Shown here: positions 51,138 through 60,095 of the stretch, piece after piece
Position numbering within the stretch: the first letter of the stretch is position 1
Layout of the letters: every line of letters starts with the position of its first letter
From: CAZVNZ01 sp964628515
GTDB lineage: Bacteria > Bacillota > Clostridia > Christensenellales > Christensenellaceae
Direction: 5' to 3'
DNA: 64,000 nucleotides
Assembly (NCBI GenBank): GCA_964628515.1
Contig: CAZVNZ010000011.1
Location: forward strand, 21,020 to 85,019
The notes under the pieces: generated by a model
What the model was told of the DNA's origin: nothing
The model's database searches: none
What the model saw: the letters and a program-made list of their open reading frames with translations, nothing else
Made by a program: the position numbers and the translations under genes

Positions 51138-51487
51138 TTATGCTCCCGATTAATATCATCTATTATTTTAGAAATCTTCATACTGTATTCGATGGAATCG
51201 TCTAAAACAAAGGTAAATTGTGGCATCCTTCTAATATTGACTTTATGCGCCATTTGGGTTCTTATAAATGAGGATGCAGATTTTAGTGCGTCCATTGTTG
51301 CCTCTTTGTTTTTGTCTGTATCGTACACACTTACATATGCCTTGGCAAATTTTAAATCCGGCGTAACATCCACTTTTGTAACGCTAACCATTTTAGATAG
51401 TCTGTCGTCTTTTACATCGCTTAAAATCACCATACTTAAACAACGTTTAATTTCTTCTTCTATTTTGTTTATTCTGTTTGTAGGCAT
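51134..51487 (-). CDS. rbfA: Ribosome-binding factor A
   Basis: RbfA assists late 30S maturation. The 117-residue KH-like fold starts with RINKIEEEIKRCLSMVI and has LKFAKAYVSVYD and IRRMPQFTFVLDDSIEYSMKI, typical of the family. The stop overlaps nrnA by 4 bases; infB is 14 bases upstream. Confidence 0.95.
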   Translation of the reverse strand: MPTNRINKIEEEIKRCLSMVILSDVKDDRLSKMVSVTKVDVTPDLKFAKAYVSVYDTDKNKEATMDALKSASSFIRTQMAHKVNIRRMPQFTFVLDDSIEYSMKISKIIDDINREHK

Positions 51488-51501
51488 TTTTTTATCCTTT
51501 T

Positions 51502-54387
51502 TTACAGCTTGCGTTTAATTTCTTGCATTTCAAAGCACTCTATTACATCAAGCTCTTTAATATCGTTGTAGTTGCTTAAAGATGTACCGCATTCGTAGCC
51601 TTGTGCCACCTCTTTTGCATCGTCTTTAAAACGTTTTAGGGAGCTTAGTGTACCTTCGTACAGCACCACGTTGTCTCTTAACAAGCGCACTTGAGAGTTT
51701 CTTTTAATGATGCCGTCAAGCACATAACACCCTGCAATAGTACCAATACTCGAAACTTTAAAGGTTTGTCTAACTTCTGCGTGGCCTGTAACAATTTCTT
51801 CGTACTCCGGCTCTAACATGCCGTGCATTGCGTTTGTAATATCTTCTATTGCCTTGTATATAATTCGGTAGAAACGTATGTCTACCTTTTCTCTCTCGGA
51901 GGCGGCAAGCGCCATATTATCCGGCCTTACGTTAAAGCCTATTATAATTGCGTTAGAAGCAGAGGCAAGCATAACGTCCGTCTCTTTAATTGCGCCTACA
52001 CCACAATGTATTGCACGTACACGCACTTCTTCGTTGGAAAGTTTTTCCAAAGATTGCTTTATTGCCTCAACCGAGCCTTGAACATCCGCTTTTATAATTA
52101 TGTTTAAGTCCTTTATTTGCCCCTCTGCAATTTGTGTAAACAAATCGTCTAAGGTTACTTTTGTCATCTTTTTAAGCATTTCTGCCTTTTGCTTGTCCTT
52201 TCTTTCCTCCGCAACCTGTCTTGATAGCTTATCTTGAACGGCGGCATGCATAACATCTCCGGCAACAGGCACTTCGGAAAAACCGATAACCTCCACGGGT
52301 TGAGATGGATACGCCTCATCTACCGGCTTGCCCATATCGTCCAATAAGGCACGGACTTTACCGTAGGCTGTACCTGCGATTATTGTGTCACCCACCTTTA
52401 GTGTACCCGTTTCCACAAGTACGGTAGCAACAGGGCCTCTGCCTCTGTCTAATTGAGCCTCCACTATTGTGCCCTTTGCAAGCCTGTTTGGGTTTGCCTT
52501 TAAGTCTTGTACTTCCGCAACCAGCAGTATCATTTCCAGTAGTTTATCTAAGTTTTTGCCGGTTTTTGCCGATACTTGTACAAATATGGTATCGCCACCC
52601 CATTCTTCTGCAATAAGCTCGTATTCCGTCATCTCTTGCATGATTTTTTCGGGGTTTGCGTTTTCTTTATCTATTTTGTTTATGGCAACAATAATAGGCA
52701 CGTTTGCCATTTTTGCGTGGTTTATTGCCTCTATGGTTTGTGGCATAATGCCATCGTCTGCCGCAACTACAATAATTGCAATGTCTGTAACCTGCGCACC
52801 CCTTGCACGCATAGCGGTAAACGCCTCGTGCCCTGGTGTGTCTATAAAGGTAATTTTTTCGTTATGCAGCTCCACTTGGTACGCACCGATGTGTTGGGTA
52901 ATACCACCTGCCTCGCCTTCAGTTACCTTTGTTAGACGTATTTTGTCCAGCAGCGAGGTTTTGCCGTGGTCTACATGCCCCATAATTGTAACAATAGGAG
53001 GGCGTTTTAATAAATCCTTTTCGTTTTCCACTAACTCCTCTACCAATACGTCCTCTGCCGTTTGTGCGATTCTAAGCTCTATGTCTATATCGAAATCGGA
53101 GGCAACAATCTGTACCGTATCGTAGTCTATTTGGGAGTTTATTGTACACATCATATTTAGCAGCATTAACTTTTTAAGTAAATCGGAGACGGGCTTGCCC
53201 GTAATTTCCGAGAAATGCTTAACGGAAATTGTTTCTTCCGTCATAATTGCTTTTTCTATTTTAACAAGCTCTATTGGTGCTTTTTGCACTATAGGCTGTT
53301 TTTTATGCCTGTATTTCTTAGAGCCCTTGGGGAACTCGTCCTCGTCTGTAAATATACGTTCTTTAATAACCGCTTTTTTAGGCTTTTTGCTTAAATCCTC
53401 CGTAGTCTTTTTACGTTTTGCGTCAAAAGGCATATTTTTGGATTTATCGTCGTTGCCCTTTACCGGTTTATCTTTGCTTATCACTTCTTTTTTAATAGGC
53501 TTTTCTATAAAAGCGGGAATATTGTCGTCGTTTTCCTTTTTTGGTCTAAAGTTAGGGTTTCTTTTATCGTTAACATTGCCGTCCTTATTTATGGGCGGTC
53601 TGCTGTCTCTGCCATCTCTGTTTACAGGTCTGTCCTGCCTGTTTTCTTGGGGTCTGCCATCTCTGTTTACGGGTCTGTCCTGTCTGTTTTCCGGTCTGTC
53701 TGTGCGTGGGGGTCTGTCCGTGTTTGGTCTTTGGGTGGAGTTAGAGCCCTCTCTGCTTTTTTCGTAAACAGGCCTTGTGTTGCTTGTATTATTAGCCGTA
53801 CTTTGCAGATTCTTTTCCTTTGGTGATGCAACTTCTACGCGGCTTGTTTGTGCTTTTGGTGCATCTGTTACCGGTTGTGAGGTTTCTGCTTTTATGGGCG
53901 GTATTTCCTGCGTTTGCGTTTTGGGTACGGGTTCCTCCGTTTTTTGGGTAGTTGCATCTACGGTTGAGGGTGTCTTGTCAACCGTTTGCTCTGTCTCTTG
54001 CTTGGGCACTTCTTTTGCAACTTCTTGAGTTTTTGGAGTTTCGTTTTCCTGCACCTCTGCAACTACTTTCGTTTCTTGCACCTTAATTGTAGGTATTTGC
54101 GCACTAAGCTCGCTTGCACTAACTGCTTTTGCGCTAAGCACTTCTTCTGTTTGGGTGGGGGTATTTTCCGCTTCTTGCGCTTTTTGCTCCTCTAATTGTT
54201 GCAAACGAAGACGTTCTTCCTCTTTTTCTTTGTTTTCCTTTTCGATAGAAATAACATTAGCCTCTATTTTTTTAATGCTTTTTATTTGCACTTCAACTTC
54301 AGACTGCATTTCTAAAATATTTTGAAAAAGAGCCTGCGCTTGTGTTAATAAATTTTTGTTAGCTTCCAAAATTTTAATTTTACTCAA
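51502..54387 (-). CDS. infB: Translation initiation factor IF-2
   Basis: IF-2 brings initiator tRNA to the ribosome. The G domain (from about residue 465) has GHVDHGKTSLLDKIR, DTPGHEAF and NKIDKENANP, and the C-terminal domains are complete. The first 400 residues are unusual: a coiled-coil start, a Glu/Thr/Pro-rich part, then Arg/Asp/Pro tandem repeats (NRQDRPVNRDGRPQE, twice, about 53600-53700). The typical N-terminal IF2N fold at residue 1 is not seen, but an IF2N-like domain precedes the G domain. TTG 54387 (MSKIKILEAN), 8 bases after GAGGGG, is better than GTG 54396. Confidence 0.96.
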   Translation of the reverse strand: MSKIKILEANKNLLTQAQALFQNILEMQSEVEVQIKSIKKIEANVISIEKENKEKEEERLRLQQLEEQKAQEAENTPTQTEEVLSAKAVSASELSAQIPTIKVQETKVVAEVQENETPKTQEVAKEVPKQETEQTVDKTPSTVDATTQKTEEPVPKTQTQEIPPIKAETSQPVTDAPKAQTSRVEVASPKEKNLQSTANNTSNTRPVYEKSREGSNSTQRPNTDRPPRTDRPENRQDRPVNRDGRPQENRQDRPVNRDGRDSRPPINKDGNVNDKRNPNFRPKKENDDNIPAFIEKPIKKEVISKDKPVKGNDDKSKNMPFDAKRKKTTEDLSKKPKKAVIKERIFTDEDEFPKGSKKYRHKKQPIVQKAPIELVKIEKAIMTEETISVKHFSEITGKPVSDLLKKLMLLNMMCTINSQIDYDTVQIVASDFDIDIELRIAQTAEDVLVEELVENEKDLLKRPPIVTIMGHVDHGKTSLLDKIRLTKVTEGEAGGITQHIGAYQVELHNEKITFIDTPGHEAFTAMRARGAQVTDIAIIVVAADDGIMPQTIEAINHAKMANVPIIVAINKIDKENANPEKIMQEMTEYELIAEEWGGDTIFVQVSAKTGKNLDKLLEMILLVAEVQDLKANPNRLAKGTIVEAQLDRGRGPVATVLVETGTLKVGDTIIAGTAYGKVRALLDDMGKPVDEAYPSQPVEVIGFSEVPVAGDVMHAAVQDKLSRQVAEERKDKQKAEMLKKMTKVTLDDLFTQIAEGQIKDLNIIIKADVQGSVEAIKQSLEKLSNEEVRVRAIHCGVGAIKETDVMLASASNAIIIGFNVRPDNMALAASEREKVDIRFYRIIYKAIEDITNAMHGMLEPEYEEIVTGHAEVRQTFKVSSIGTIAGCYVLDGIIKRNSQVRLLRDNVVLYEGTLSSLKRFKDDAKEVAQGYECGTSLSNYNDIKELDVIECFEMQEIKRKL

Positions 54388-54715
54388 TATTTTCACCCCT
54401 CGGATTGTGCTTATATTTATTTAATGCTACTTTTGCAAAATCGGCACATATAATTCCCGCTAATTTACAATTTGGTTTTCCTACACTTATTCCCAACCTG
54501 TTCTCCTCGTCTGTTATTATGCACTTAACATTATAATAACTGCATGAATTTTGTATATCCTTTTTTGTGTTATCCGATGCACTTTTATCTATAAGCACAA
54601 GTTTGGCTTTTTTTGATTTTATTGCATCAGATACTCCCTGTGCTCCAAAAACAAATTTTCTGCCCCTTGCGCCTAAACCTAAAAAGTTGTAAAATGCATG
54701 GTTATCATTCATCAA
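54380..54715 (-). CDS. ylxQ: L7Ae-family RNA-binding protein YlxQ
   Basis: The 111-residue protein has the L7Ae/L30e fold, seen as FLGLGARGRKFVFGAQGV, KLVLIDKSASDNTKK and LGISVGKPNCKLAGI. It probably binds kink-turn RNA; its role is unclear. It overlaps ylxR by 11 bases and infB by 8, the standard nusA-ylxR-ylxQ-infB order. Confidence 0.9.
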   Translation of the reverse strand: MMNDNHAFYNFLGLGARGRKFVFGAQGVSDAIKSKKAKLVLIDKSASDNTKKDIQNSCSYYNVKCIITDEENRLGISVGKPNCKLAGIICADFAKVALNKYKHNPRGENIE

Positions 54716-54953
54716 TTAACCTCTTTAGCTCCTCGTATAAAGGTGGCTCTATTTTTTGCCTTAGCTTGTAGTAAAACAAGTTTTTTTTATAGGCCTTATC
54801 TATACATTTTTCTGCTTTGCATAAATAACCACCCCTGCCTTGCAGTTTTTGTGCTTTATCTACCGTTAGTGTGTTTAAGGCAACTATCCTTATAAGCTCT
54901 GTTTTTGGCTTAACTTGTCTGCACGCAACGCACATTCTGTTTGGTTGGTGCAT
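54705..54953 (-). CDS. ylxR: YlxR family protein (RnpM)
   Basis: This 82-residue basic protein has the YlxR start MHQPNRMCVACRQVKPKTELIRIV and GRGGYLCKAEKCID. Recent work links YlxR (RnpM) to RNase P RNA binding, as I recall. It sits directly after nusA (3-base gap) and overlaps ylxQ by 11 bases. Confidence 0.92.
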   Translation of the reverse strand: MHQPNRMCVACRQVKPKTELIRIVALNTLTVDKAQKLQGRGGYLCKAEKCIDKAYKKNLFYYKLRQKIEPPLYEELKRLIDE

Positions 54954-54956
54954 TTT

Positions 54957-56270
54957 TTACTCCACAACCTCTTCCGGTTTTTCCTCTGTAACTTCCGATA
55001 GTTCAGCCTCAGGAATTTCTTCCTCTGTGGCAATTTCATCACTATCGTCAAAAGCAATAATTTCCTCGTCTGCAACAGGGGCTACGGCATCATCACCATC
55101 AAAACCTTCTGTGACTGCCTCTATTGCATCTGCCTCTATGTTTTCCTCTTCTTCCTCTTTATTTAAAGAGTGAATTATATCAAAGTCGTCCTCAATAGTG
55201 GTATCTGCGTTTGCAAATGCCTGTCCGAAAATTTCCTCCTCGGACTGAGATTGGCTCTTAATATCTATTTTCCAGTTTGTAAGCTTAGCCGCAAGGCGAG
55301 CATTTTGCCCCTCCTTACCTATTGCCAAAGACAACTGATAGTCGGGTACTACAACCTTAGCCGCTTTTTCGTCCTCGTTTATTTGCACGAGTACAACCTT
55401 TGCGGGCCTAAGTGCGTTTGCTATAAACTCTATTGGGTCTTGACTCCAAGGCACAACGTCTATCTTTTCTCCGTTTAGCTCTTCTACCACTTTTTCTATT
55501 CTGACACCCTTATGCCCTACGCAAGCGCCAACAGGGTCGATGTCCTTTTCTCCGGAATATACCGCAATTTTTGTACGGCCACCTGCCTCTCTTGCTATGC
55601 TTTTTATTTGCACCACATTTTGCCTGATTTCCGGCACTTCCAACTCAAACAGTTTTTTAATTAAAGATGGATGCGTTCTTGAAACTATAATTTGTGGGCC
55701 TTTATTGGTTTTTTTAACCTCGAGTACATATACTTTTAAGCGTTCGTTTACACTGTATCTTTCGGAATATACCGTTTCGCTTACGGGTATAATGCCCTCT
55801 GCACGTCCAAGCTCTACATAAACGTTGCCCCTTTCCACTCTGTGTACTATTGCGGTTAAAAGCTCGTTTTCCTTTTCTGCAAATTGCTCGAAAATTATGC
55901 CACGCTCTGCCTCTCTTATTCTTTGCACAACCACCTGTTTTGCCGTTTGTGCCGCTATTCTGCCAAAGTCTTTTGGTGTTACTTCTATTTCTAAGGTGTC
56001 TCCTGCCTCGTAGGCTTTGTTTACCTCTTTTGCATCTTCTACGGAAATTTCTATGCCGTCGTCTAAAACTTCCTCTACAACGTACTTAACGGTAAAAACT
56101 TTAATTTCTCCTGTTTCGTCGTCTATTTCTACCCTTGCGTTTTGGTTGTTGCCAAAATGCCTTTTATATGCAGCTATAAGCGCATTCTCAATAGCTTCTG
56201 TTAATATGCTTTTTTTAATCCCCTTTTCTCTTTCTAAATCCGTTAAGGCTTCCATAAAATCCACATTCAT
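54957..56270 (-). CDS. nusA: Transcription termination/antitermination factor NusA
   Basis: NusA binds RNA polymerase and influences pausing and termination. The N-terminal domain (MEALTDLEREKGIKKSILTEAIE), S1 (AIVHRVERGNVYVELGRAEG) and two KH domains (VGACVGHKGVRIEKVVEELNGE; SLAIGKEGQNARLAAKLTNWKIDI) are present. The C-terminus is a 90-residue acidic tail (Glu/Asp/Ala). GGAGGG lies 9 bases before the ATG. It follows rimP by 29 bases. Confidence 0.96.
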   Translation of the reverse strand: MNVDFMEALTDLEREKGIKKSILTEAIENALIAAYKRHFGNNQNARVEIDDETGEIKVFTVKYVVEEVLDDGIEISVEDAKEVNKAYEAGDTLEIEVTPKDFGRIAAQTAKQVVVQRIREAERGIIFEQFAEKENELLTAIVHRVERGNVYVELGRAEGIIPVSETVYSERYSVNERLKVYVLEVKKTNKGPQIIVSRTHPSLIKKLFELEVPEIRQNVVQIKSIAREAGGRTKIAVYSGEKDIDPVGACVGHKGVRIEKVVEELNGEKIDVVPWSQDPIEFIANALRPAKVVLVQINEDEKAAKVVVPDYQLSLAIGKEGQNARLAAKLTNWKIDIKSQSQSEEEIFGQAFANADTTIEDDFDIIHSLNKEEEEENIEADAIEAVTEGFDGDDAVAPVADEEIIAFDDSDEIATEEEIPEAELSEVTEEKPEEVVE

Positions 56271-56299
56271 ATGTGTGTACCCTCCGCTTGTTTCTATAA

Positions 56300-56755
56300 T
56301 TAAAAATTAAGACTTACTTTAGCTGTTTCCTCGTAAGTAAAAGTCATTGTTTGGTTTTCGTTTATTTGTATTGTAAAATCCTTTTCCCCGTATACCGTAA
56401 GTAAACCGCTAAACTCCTTTTTATCCTCAAAGGGTTTATACAGTTTAACATCTATTACTTTGTTTAAGGCATAATTGAAATCTCTCTTTGTTTTTAAAGG
56501 CCTGTCTAAACCGGGGGAAGAAACGCACAGGCAGTAAGGGTCTTTTATAATGTCCTTTTCGTCTAAAACTACCTCTATTGCTCTGCTGATTTTTTCGCAA
56601 TCGTCTAAATTTATGCCTTCCTTAGTATCTGCAAAAATTGTTAAAACCCAGTCTTTGCCCTGTTTTTTATACTCTGTATCTACATAAATATAGCCCATAT
56701 TTTCTATTACAGGCAATACCGTTTCCTCTACTGCTGTTTTAACGTTTTTTGGCAT
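56300..56755 (-). CDS. rimP: Ribosome maturation factor RimP
   Basis: RimP assists 30S assembly. The 151 residues have YIYVDTEYKKQGKDWVLTIF, NLDDCEKISRAIEVVLDEKD and the conserved YCLCVSSPGLDRPLKT. It is the first gene of the rimP-nusA-infB operon; its promoter overlaps the end of plsY. AAGAAGGGAA is the ribosome site. Confidence 0.95.
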   Translation of the reverse strand: MPKNVKTAVEETVLPVIENMGYIYVDTEYKKQGKDWVLTIFADTKEGINLDDCEKISRAIEVVLDEKDIIKDPYCLCVSSPGLDRPLKTKRDFNYALNKVIDVKLYKPFEDKKEFSGLLTVYGEKDFTIQINENQTMTFTYEETAKVSLNF

Positions 56756-56781
56756 AAATTCCCTTCTTTATTACATAGCAT

Positions 56782-56830
56782 AAGTAGAAAGAGTGGGTAA
56801 CTCCCACTCTTGCATTTTCCCATTCTACTT
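56782..56830 (-). promoter_or_regulatory. Nested hairpin at the 5' end of the rimP operon transcript
   Basis: AAGTAGAA (56782-56789) pairs with TTCTACTT (56823-56830), and inside it AAGAGTGGG (56789-56797) pairs with CCCACTCTT (56803-56811). The promoter at 56836-56864 predicts an mRNA that starts at the outer stem, giving a stable 5' cap hairpin. It may equally act as the plsY terminator, though T-runs are weak. Confidence 0.5.
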
Positions 56831-56835
56831 TTGTT

Positions 56836-56864
56836 AGTATATCACACTAAAAAGTATAAATCAA
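56836..56864 (-). promoter_or_regulatory. Sigma-A promoter of the rimP-nusA-infB operon
   Basis: On the minus strand TTGATT (56859-56864) and TATACT (56836-56841) are spaced by 17 bases. The -35 overlaps the plsY stop codon. Confidence 0.6.
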
Positions 56865-57478
56865 GCCTTTTTTGAAATATTTAATTTAGCTTCGGTGCCC
56901 GATAATAGCCTTTTTATATTCTCTCTGTGCCCGTAAAGTCCGAGTATTCCAATAGCCACCACCGCAATAAGCAGATATACCTCGGTGGTATGAAACACAA
57001 ACGCCGCAATTACAGAGAGTATTAACCCTATTACAGAGCCTAAACTCATTAGTCTGGTTACTAACACAATAACAAGGGCTATGGATAAAATAACTATTGT
57101 GGGTATGGTTTGTATTAAAAGCATTACCCCTATAGAACATGCTATGCCTTTGCCACCCTTAAATTTAAGAAAGCAAGAATAATTATGCCCCACCACCGAA
57201 AAAACGGAGGCTACGTACATCCCGATTAATCCGAATAATAAAAAACCGATGTAGGCACTTAGCAGTCCTTTTAGTAAATCGCACACCAAAGTTATAATGC
57301 CCATACCCCAACCGTAGTTGCGAAGTACGTTGGTTGTGCCTGCGTTTCCGCTACCCTTTTCTCTTATATCTTCGTGTTTTAACTTTTTTGTAAAGATATA
57401 AGAAAAGGGTATAGAGCCAAGCAGGTAGGCAATCAGTGCACATAAAAGTAGAGTTGTAATAATAATTATGTTTGTCAT
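56861..57478 (-). CDS. plsY: Acyl-phosphate:glycerol-3-phosphate acyltransferase PlsY
   Basis: PlsY acylates glycerol-3-phosphate with acyl-phosphate made by PlsX (encoded 5 kb away). The 205-residue membrane protein has YLLGSIPFSYIFTKKL, EKGSGNAGTTNVLRNYG and GHNYSCFLKFKGGKGIACSIG, the three conserved loops. About five to six hydrophobic helices are present. It overlaps the der stop by 4 bases. Confidence 0.95.
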   Translation of the reverse strand: MTNIIIITTLLLCALIAYLLGSIPFSYIFTKKLKHEDIREKGSGNAGTTNVLRNYGWGMGIITLVCDLLKGLLSAYIGFLLFGLIGMYVASVFSVVGHNYSCFLKFKGGKGIACSIGVMLLIQTIPTIVILSIALVIVLVTRLMSLGSVIGLILSVIAAFVFHTTEVYLLIAVVAIGILGLYGHRENIKRLLSGTEAKLNISKKA

Positions 57479-58803
57479 AGTAAATCCTTTTCTCCCCTTT
57501 CTCTTATTATTATTCTAATTGGTGTTCCGCTAAAATCAAAGGTTTTTCTTATAAAGTTTTCTAAATAACGTTTATAAGAAAAGTGCATAAGGGTAGTATC
57601 GTTTACAAATATTATAAAGGTGGGGGGTGCGGAGGTTGCTTGGGTAATGTAGAACACCTTTAACCTTCTGCCTTTGTCCGAAGGGGGCTCTACTGCCGTT
57701 ATGGCGTCTTGCAAACACTCGTTTAGCACTCCCGTACTTATCCGCTTTTTGCTGTTGTCGTAGGCTTCGTGTACAAGCTCAAACAGTTTTTCTATCCTCT
57801 GCCCTGTTTTTGCGGAAATATATATTTTTTTGGCATAGGGCATAAAGGTTAGGTCTGTATCTATTTTTTTATTGTAGTTTTCTATGGTATGGGTGTTTTT
57901 TTCTATGGCATCCCACTTGTTTACCGCAATTAAACAGGGCTTGCCCTCCTCGTCCACATAGCCTGCAACCTTAACATCCTGCTCGGTTATGCCTTCTATG
58001 GCGTCTATCAGTACCACACAAACATCTGCACGTCGTACTGCCGCTAAGGAACGAATTACGCTGTATCGCTCTATGGATTTTTGCTCTATTCTACCCTTTT
58101 TGCGCATACCTGCCGTGTCTATTAGGGTGTAATCTATGCCGTTTAATGTAATTAGGCTGTCTATTGCATCCCTTGTGGTGCCCGGAATATCCGAAACTAT
58201 TACCCGTTGCTCTCCTAAAATTTTGTTGGTTAGGGAGGATTTTCCCACGTTTGGCTTGCCTACAAAGGCAATTTTTAGCGTGTCGTTTTCCTCTTCGCTT
58301 TGGGTAAAATCTATATGCTCTATAACCTCGTCCAGTAAATCGCCAAGCCCTAAGCCCTGAGAGGAGGATATTGCAATAACGTCCCCCAAACCAAGCTCGT
58401 AAAAATCATAAATATTTGCTTCGTCCGCTTTGTTGTCTATTTTATTTACCACTACAATTACGTTTTTATCCGCTTTTCTAAGCATGGATGCCACTTCAAA
58501 ATCCTCTGCGGTTATACCCGTTTTGCCGTCCACAAAAAACAATACAAGCTGTGCGCTTTCTATTGCTATTTGTGCCTGCACACGCATTTGAGTAAGAATT
58601 TCGTCCTCGGTTACAAGGTCTATACCACCTGTGTCTATTAGGGTAAACTCTCTGTTTAGCCACTCGGCATCTGCGTAAATTCTGTCTCTGGTTACTCCCG
58701 GAGTATCTTCTATTATTGCAAGTTTAGTGCCTGATATTCTGTTGAAAAAAGTGGATTTACCCACGTTTGGTCTGCCTACTATGGCAACTAAAGGCTTTAA
58801 CAT
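57475..58803 (-). CDS. der: Ribosome biogenesis GTPase Der (EngA)
   Basis: Der has two consecutive GTPase domains and acts on the 50S subunit. The two P-loops are GRPNVGKSTFF and GKPNVGKSSL, with matching DTGG and DTAG motifs, then the C-terminal KH-like domain that includes ISTGVLNECLQDAI. The ATG 58803 has GGAGGGG upstream; the adjacent TTG at 58806 is less likely. It overlaps the upstream gene's stop. 442 aa. Confidence 0.96.
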   Translation of the reverse strand: MLKPLVAIVGRPNVGKSTFFNRISGTKLAIIEDTPGVTRDRIYADAEWLNREFTLIDTGGIDLVTEDEILTQMRVQAQIAIESAQLVLFFVDGKTGITAEDFEVASMLRKADKNVIVVVNKIDNKADEANIYDFYELGLGDVIAISSSQGLGLGDLLDEVIEHIDFTQSEEENDTLKIAFVGKPNVGKSSLTNKILGEQRVIVSDIPGTTRDAIDSLITLNGIDYTLIDTAGMRKKGRIEQKSIERYSVIRSLAAVRRADVCVVLIDAIEGITEQDVKVAGYVDEEGKPCLIAVNKWDAIEKNTHTIENYNKKIDTDLTFMPYAKKIYISAKTGQRIEKLFELVHEAYDNSKKRISTGVLNECLQDAITAVEPPSDKGRRLKVFYITQATSAPPTFIIFVNDTTLMHFSYKRYLENFIRKTFDFSGTPIRIIIRERGEKDLL

Positions 58804-60095
58804 CAACTATCCCCTCCTATACTGTTTAAAAGCTCGTAGCCGTCACCAAAAACTCGTTTTACCTCTACATTAAGAGCTGTTTTTAAGTCCGTTAGTGTGG
58901 TATTATCTAACATTACATCTTCATTTTGTGTAAAACAATCGCTACTAATTAGCAAAACATCATCAAAAACCTTGCCTTTAAGGTTGTTTATAATGTCTCT
59001 GCCCGTTAAAAGTCCGCATACCGTTACACTTTTTCCGAAAAACTCGTTTTCAATCTTGTACACATTTATTTTAACCTTTAACGATTCTGCAATTTTGTCT
59101 GCAATCCCTTGCATAAAGGTATATGCGTCCGCTCCCGTTACAATGCCCACACTTTTGTATTTAGAGGAGGAAAAGTCCAAAAGCCCCTCTTTTACCTCGT
59201 GGGCAAATTTTGCCATTAGCCCTACGCCGTTTTCTATTTGCTCAAAGTCCTCATAGCTTTGGTAGTCGGGCAGTAAAACATCCCCTTTTAAATACAATTC
59301 GTCCGCACAAAACACAAATCTTGTGTGTATTTGGGCTAATGCCTTTTGTTGAAAAGTGTGTACCCAATTAATTGTTTCTTTAGCACAATTTTCTGAAACA
59401 CCTTGCAAGGCATAAAGCCCCTCTCTATGAGCGGTTAGCCCCACAGGCACTACCGCAACACTCTTTATACTACTGTTGTAGGCATATAAATCCTCTATTG
59501 TTTTGTGTAGCACAAGCCCATCGTTTATACCTTCGCACAGCACAATTTGTAAGTGCATTTTAATGTTGTGAGAGGCAAAGGTTTTTATTACCTCAAAAGC
59601 ATTGTTCTCCCTGCCCAACATTAAGCTGTTGACACTTTTTTCAGTTGCGTGCAGAGAAATATATAAGGGGGAAATATTTTGCTCTGTAATGCGAAATATT
59701 TCCTGCGTGCTTAAATTTGTAAGGGTGACGTAATTACCCATTAAAAAGGATAATCGCCAATCGTCGTCTTTAAAATACAACCCTTTGCGCATACCCTTTG
59801 GCAGTTGATCCACAAAGCAAAATATACACTTATTACAGCAGGCTTTTTTAGTTAAGCCTGTGTTTTTAAAGGTAAGCCCTAAGTCCTCAAAAGACTCTTT
59901 GTAAATTTCCGCCTCGTATTTTTCGCCCTTGGTATCTATTAATTCTAACAGTAAATCCTCCATACTCATAAAATACTCGTAGTCTATAATATCCTCTAAG
60001 ATTTTACCGTTAGCCTTAATTAGTTTGTCGCCCTTTACAATGTGGCATTGGTGGGCAATACTGCCCTTTTCCACCGCTGTTACAGTAAAATCCAT
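58803..60095 (-). CDS. DUF512 family protein with PDZ-like start and Cys cluster
   Basis: The 430-residue protein begins with a PDZ-like region (TAVEKGSIAHQCHIVKGDKLI), then a radical-SAM-like iron-sulfur core CCNKCIFCFVDQLPKGM, typical of this family, and the C-terminal DUF512 domain. The family occurs beside der and plsY in Clostridia and is predicted to be a redox or tRNA-linked iron-sulfur enzyme without a proven reaction. It overlaps der by 1-2 bases and shares its start region with glyA's stop. Confidence 0.85.
   Translation of the reverse strand: MDFTVTAVEKGSIAHQCHIVKGDKLIKANGKILEDIIDYEYFMSMEDLLLELIDTKGEKYEAEIYKESFEDLGLTFKNTGLTKKACCNKCIFCFVDQLPKGMRKGLYFKDDDWRLSFLMGNYVTLTNLSTQEIFRITEQNISPLYISLHATEKSVNSLMLGRENNAFEVIKTFASHNIKMHLQIVLCEGINDGLVLHKTIEDLYAYNSSIKSVAVVPVGLTAHREGLYALQGVSENCAKETINWVHTFQQKALAQIHTRFVFCADELYLKGDVLLPDYQSYEDFEQIENGVGLMAKFAHEVKEGLLDFSSSKYKSVGIVTGADAYTFMQGIADKIAESLKVKINVYKIENEFFGKSVTVCGLLTGRDIINNLKGKVFDDVLLISSDCFTQNEDVMLDNTTLTDLKTALNVEVKRVFGDGYELLNSIGGDS

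Noticed and set aside
52469..53125. A 218-codon open frame opposite infB, and several other long frames opposite ftsK, mutL and the FliK-like gene
   Set aside because: They are antisense to well-recognised proteins, have unnatural composition and no ribosome sites.
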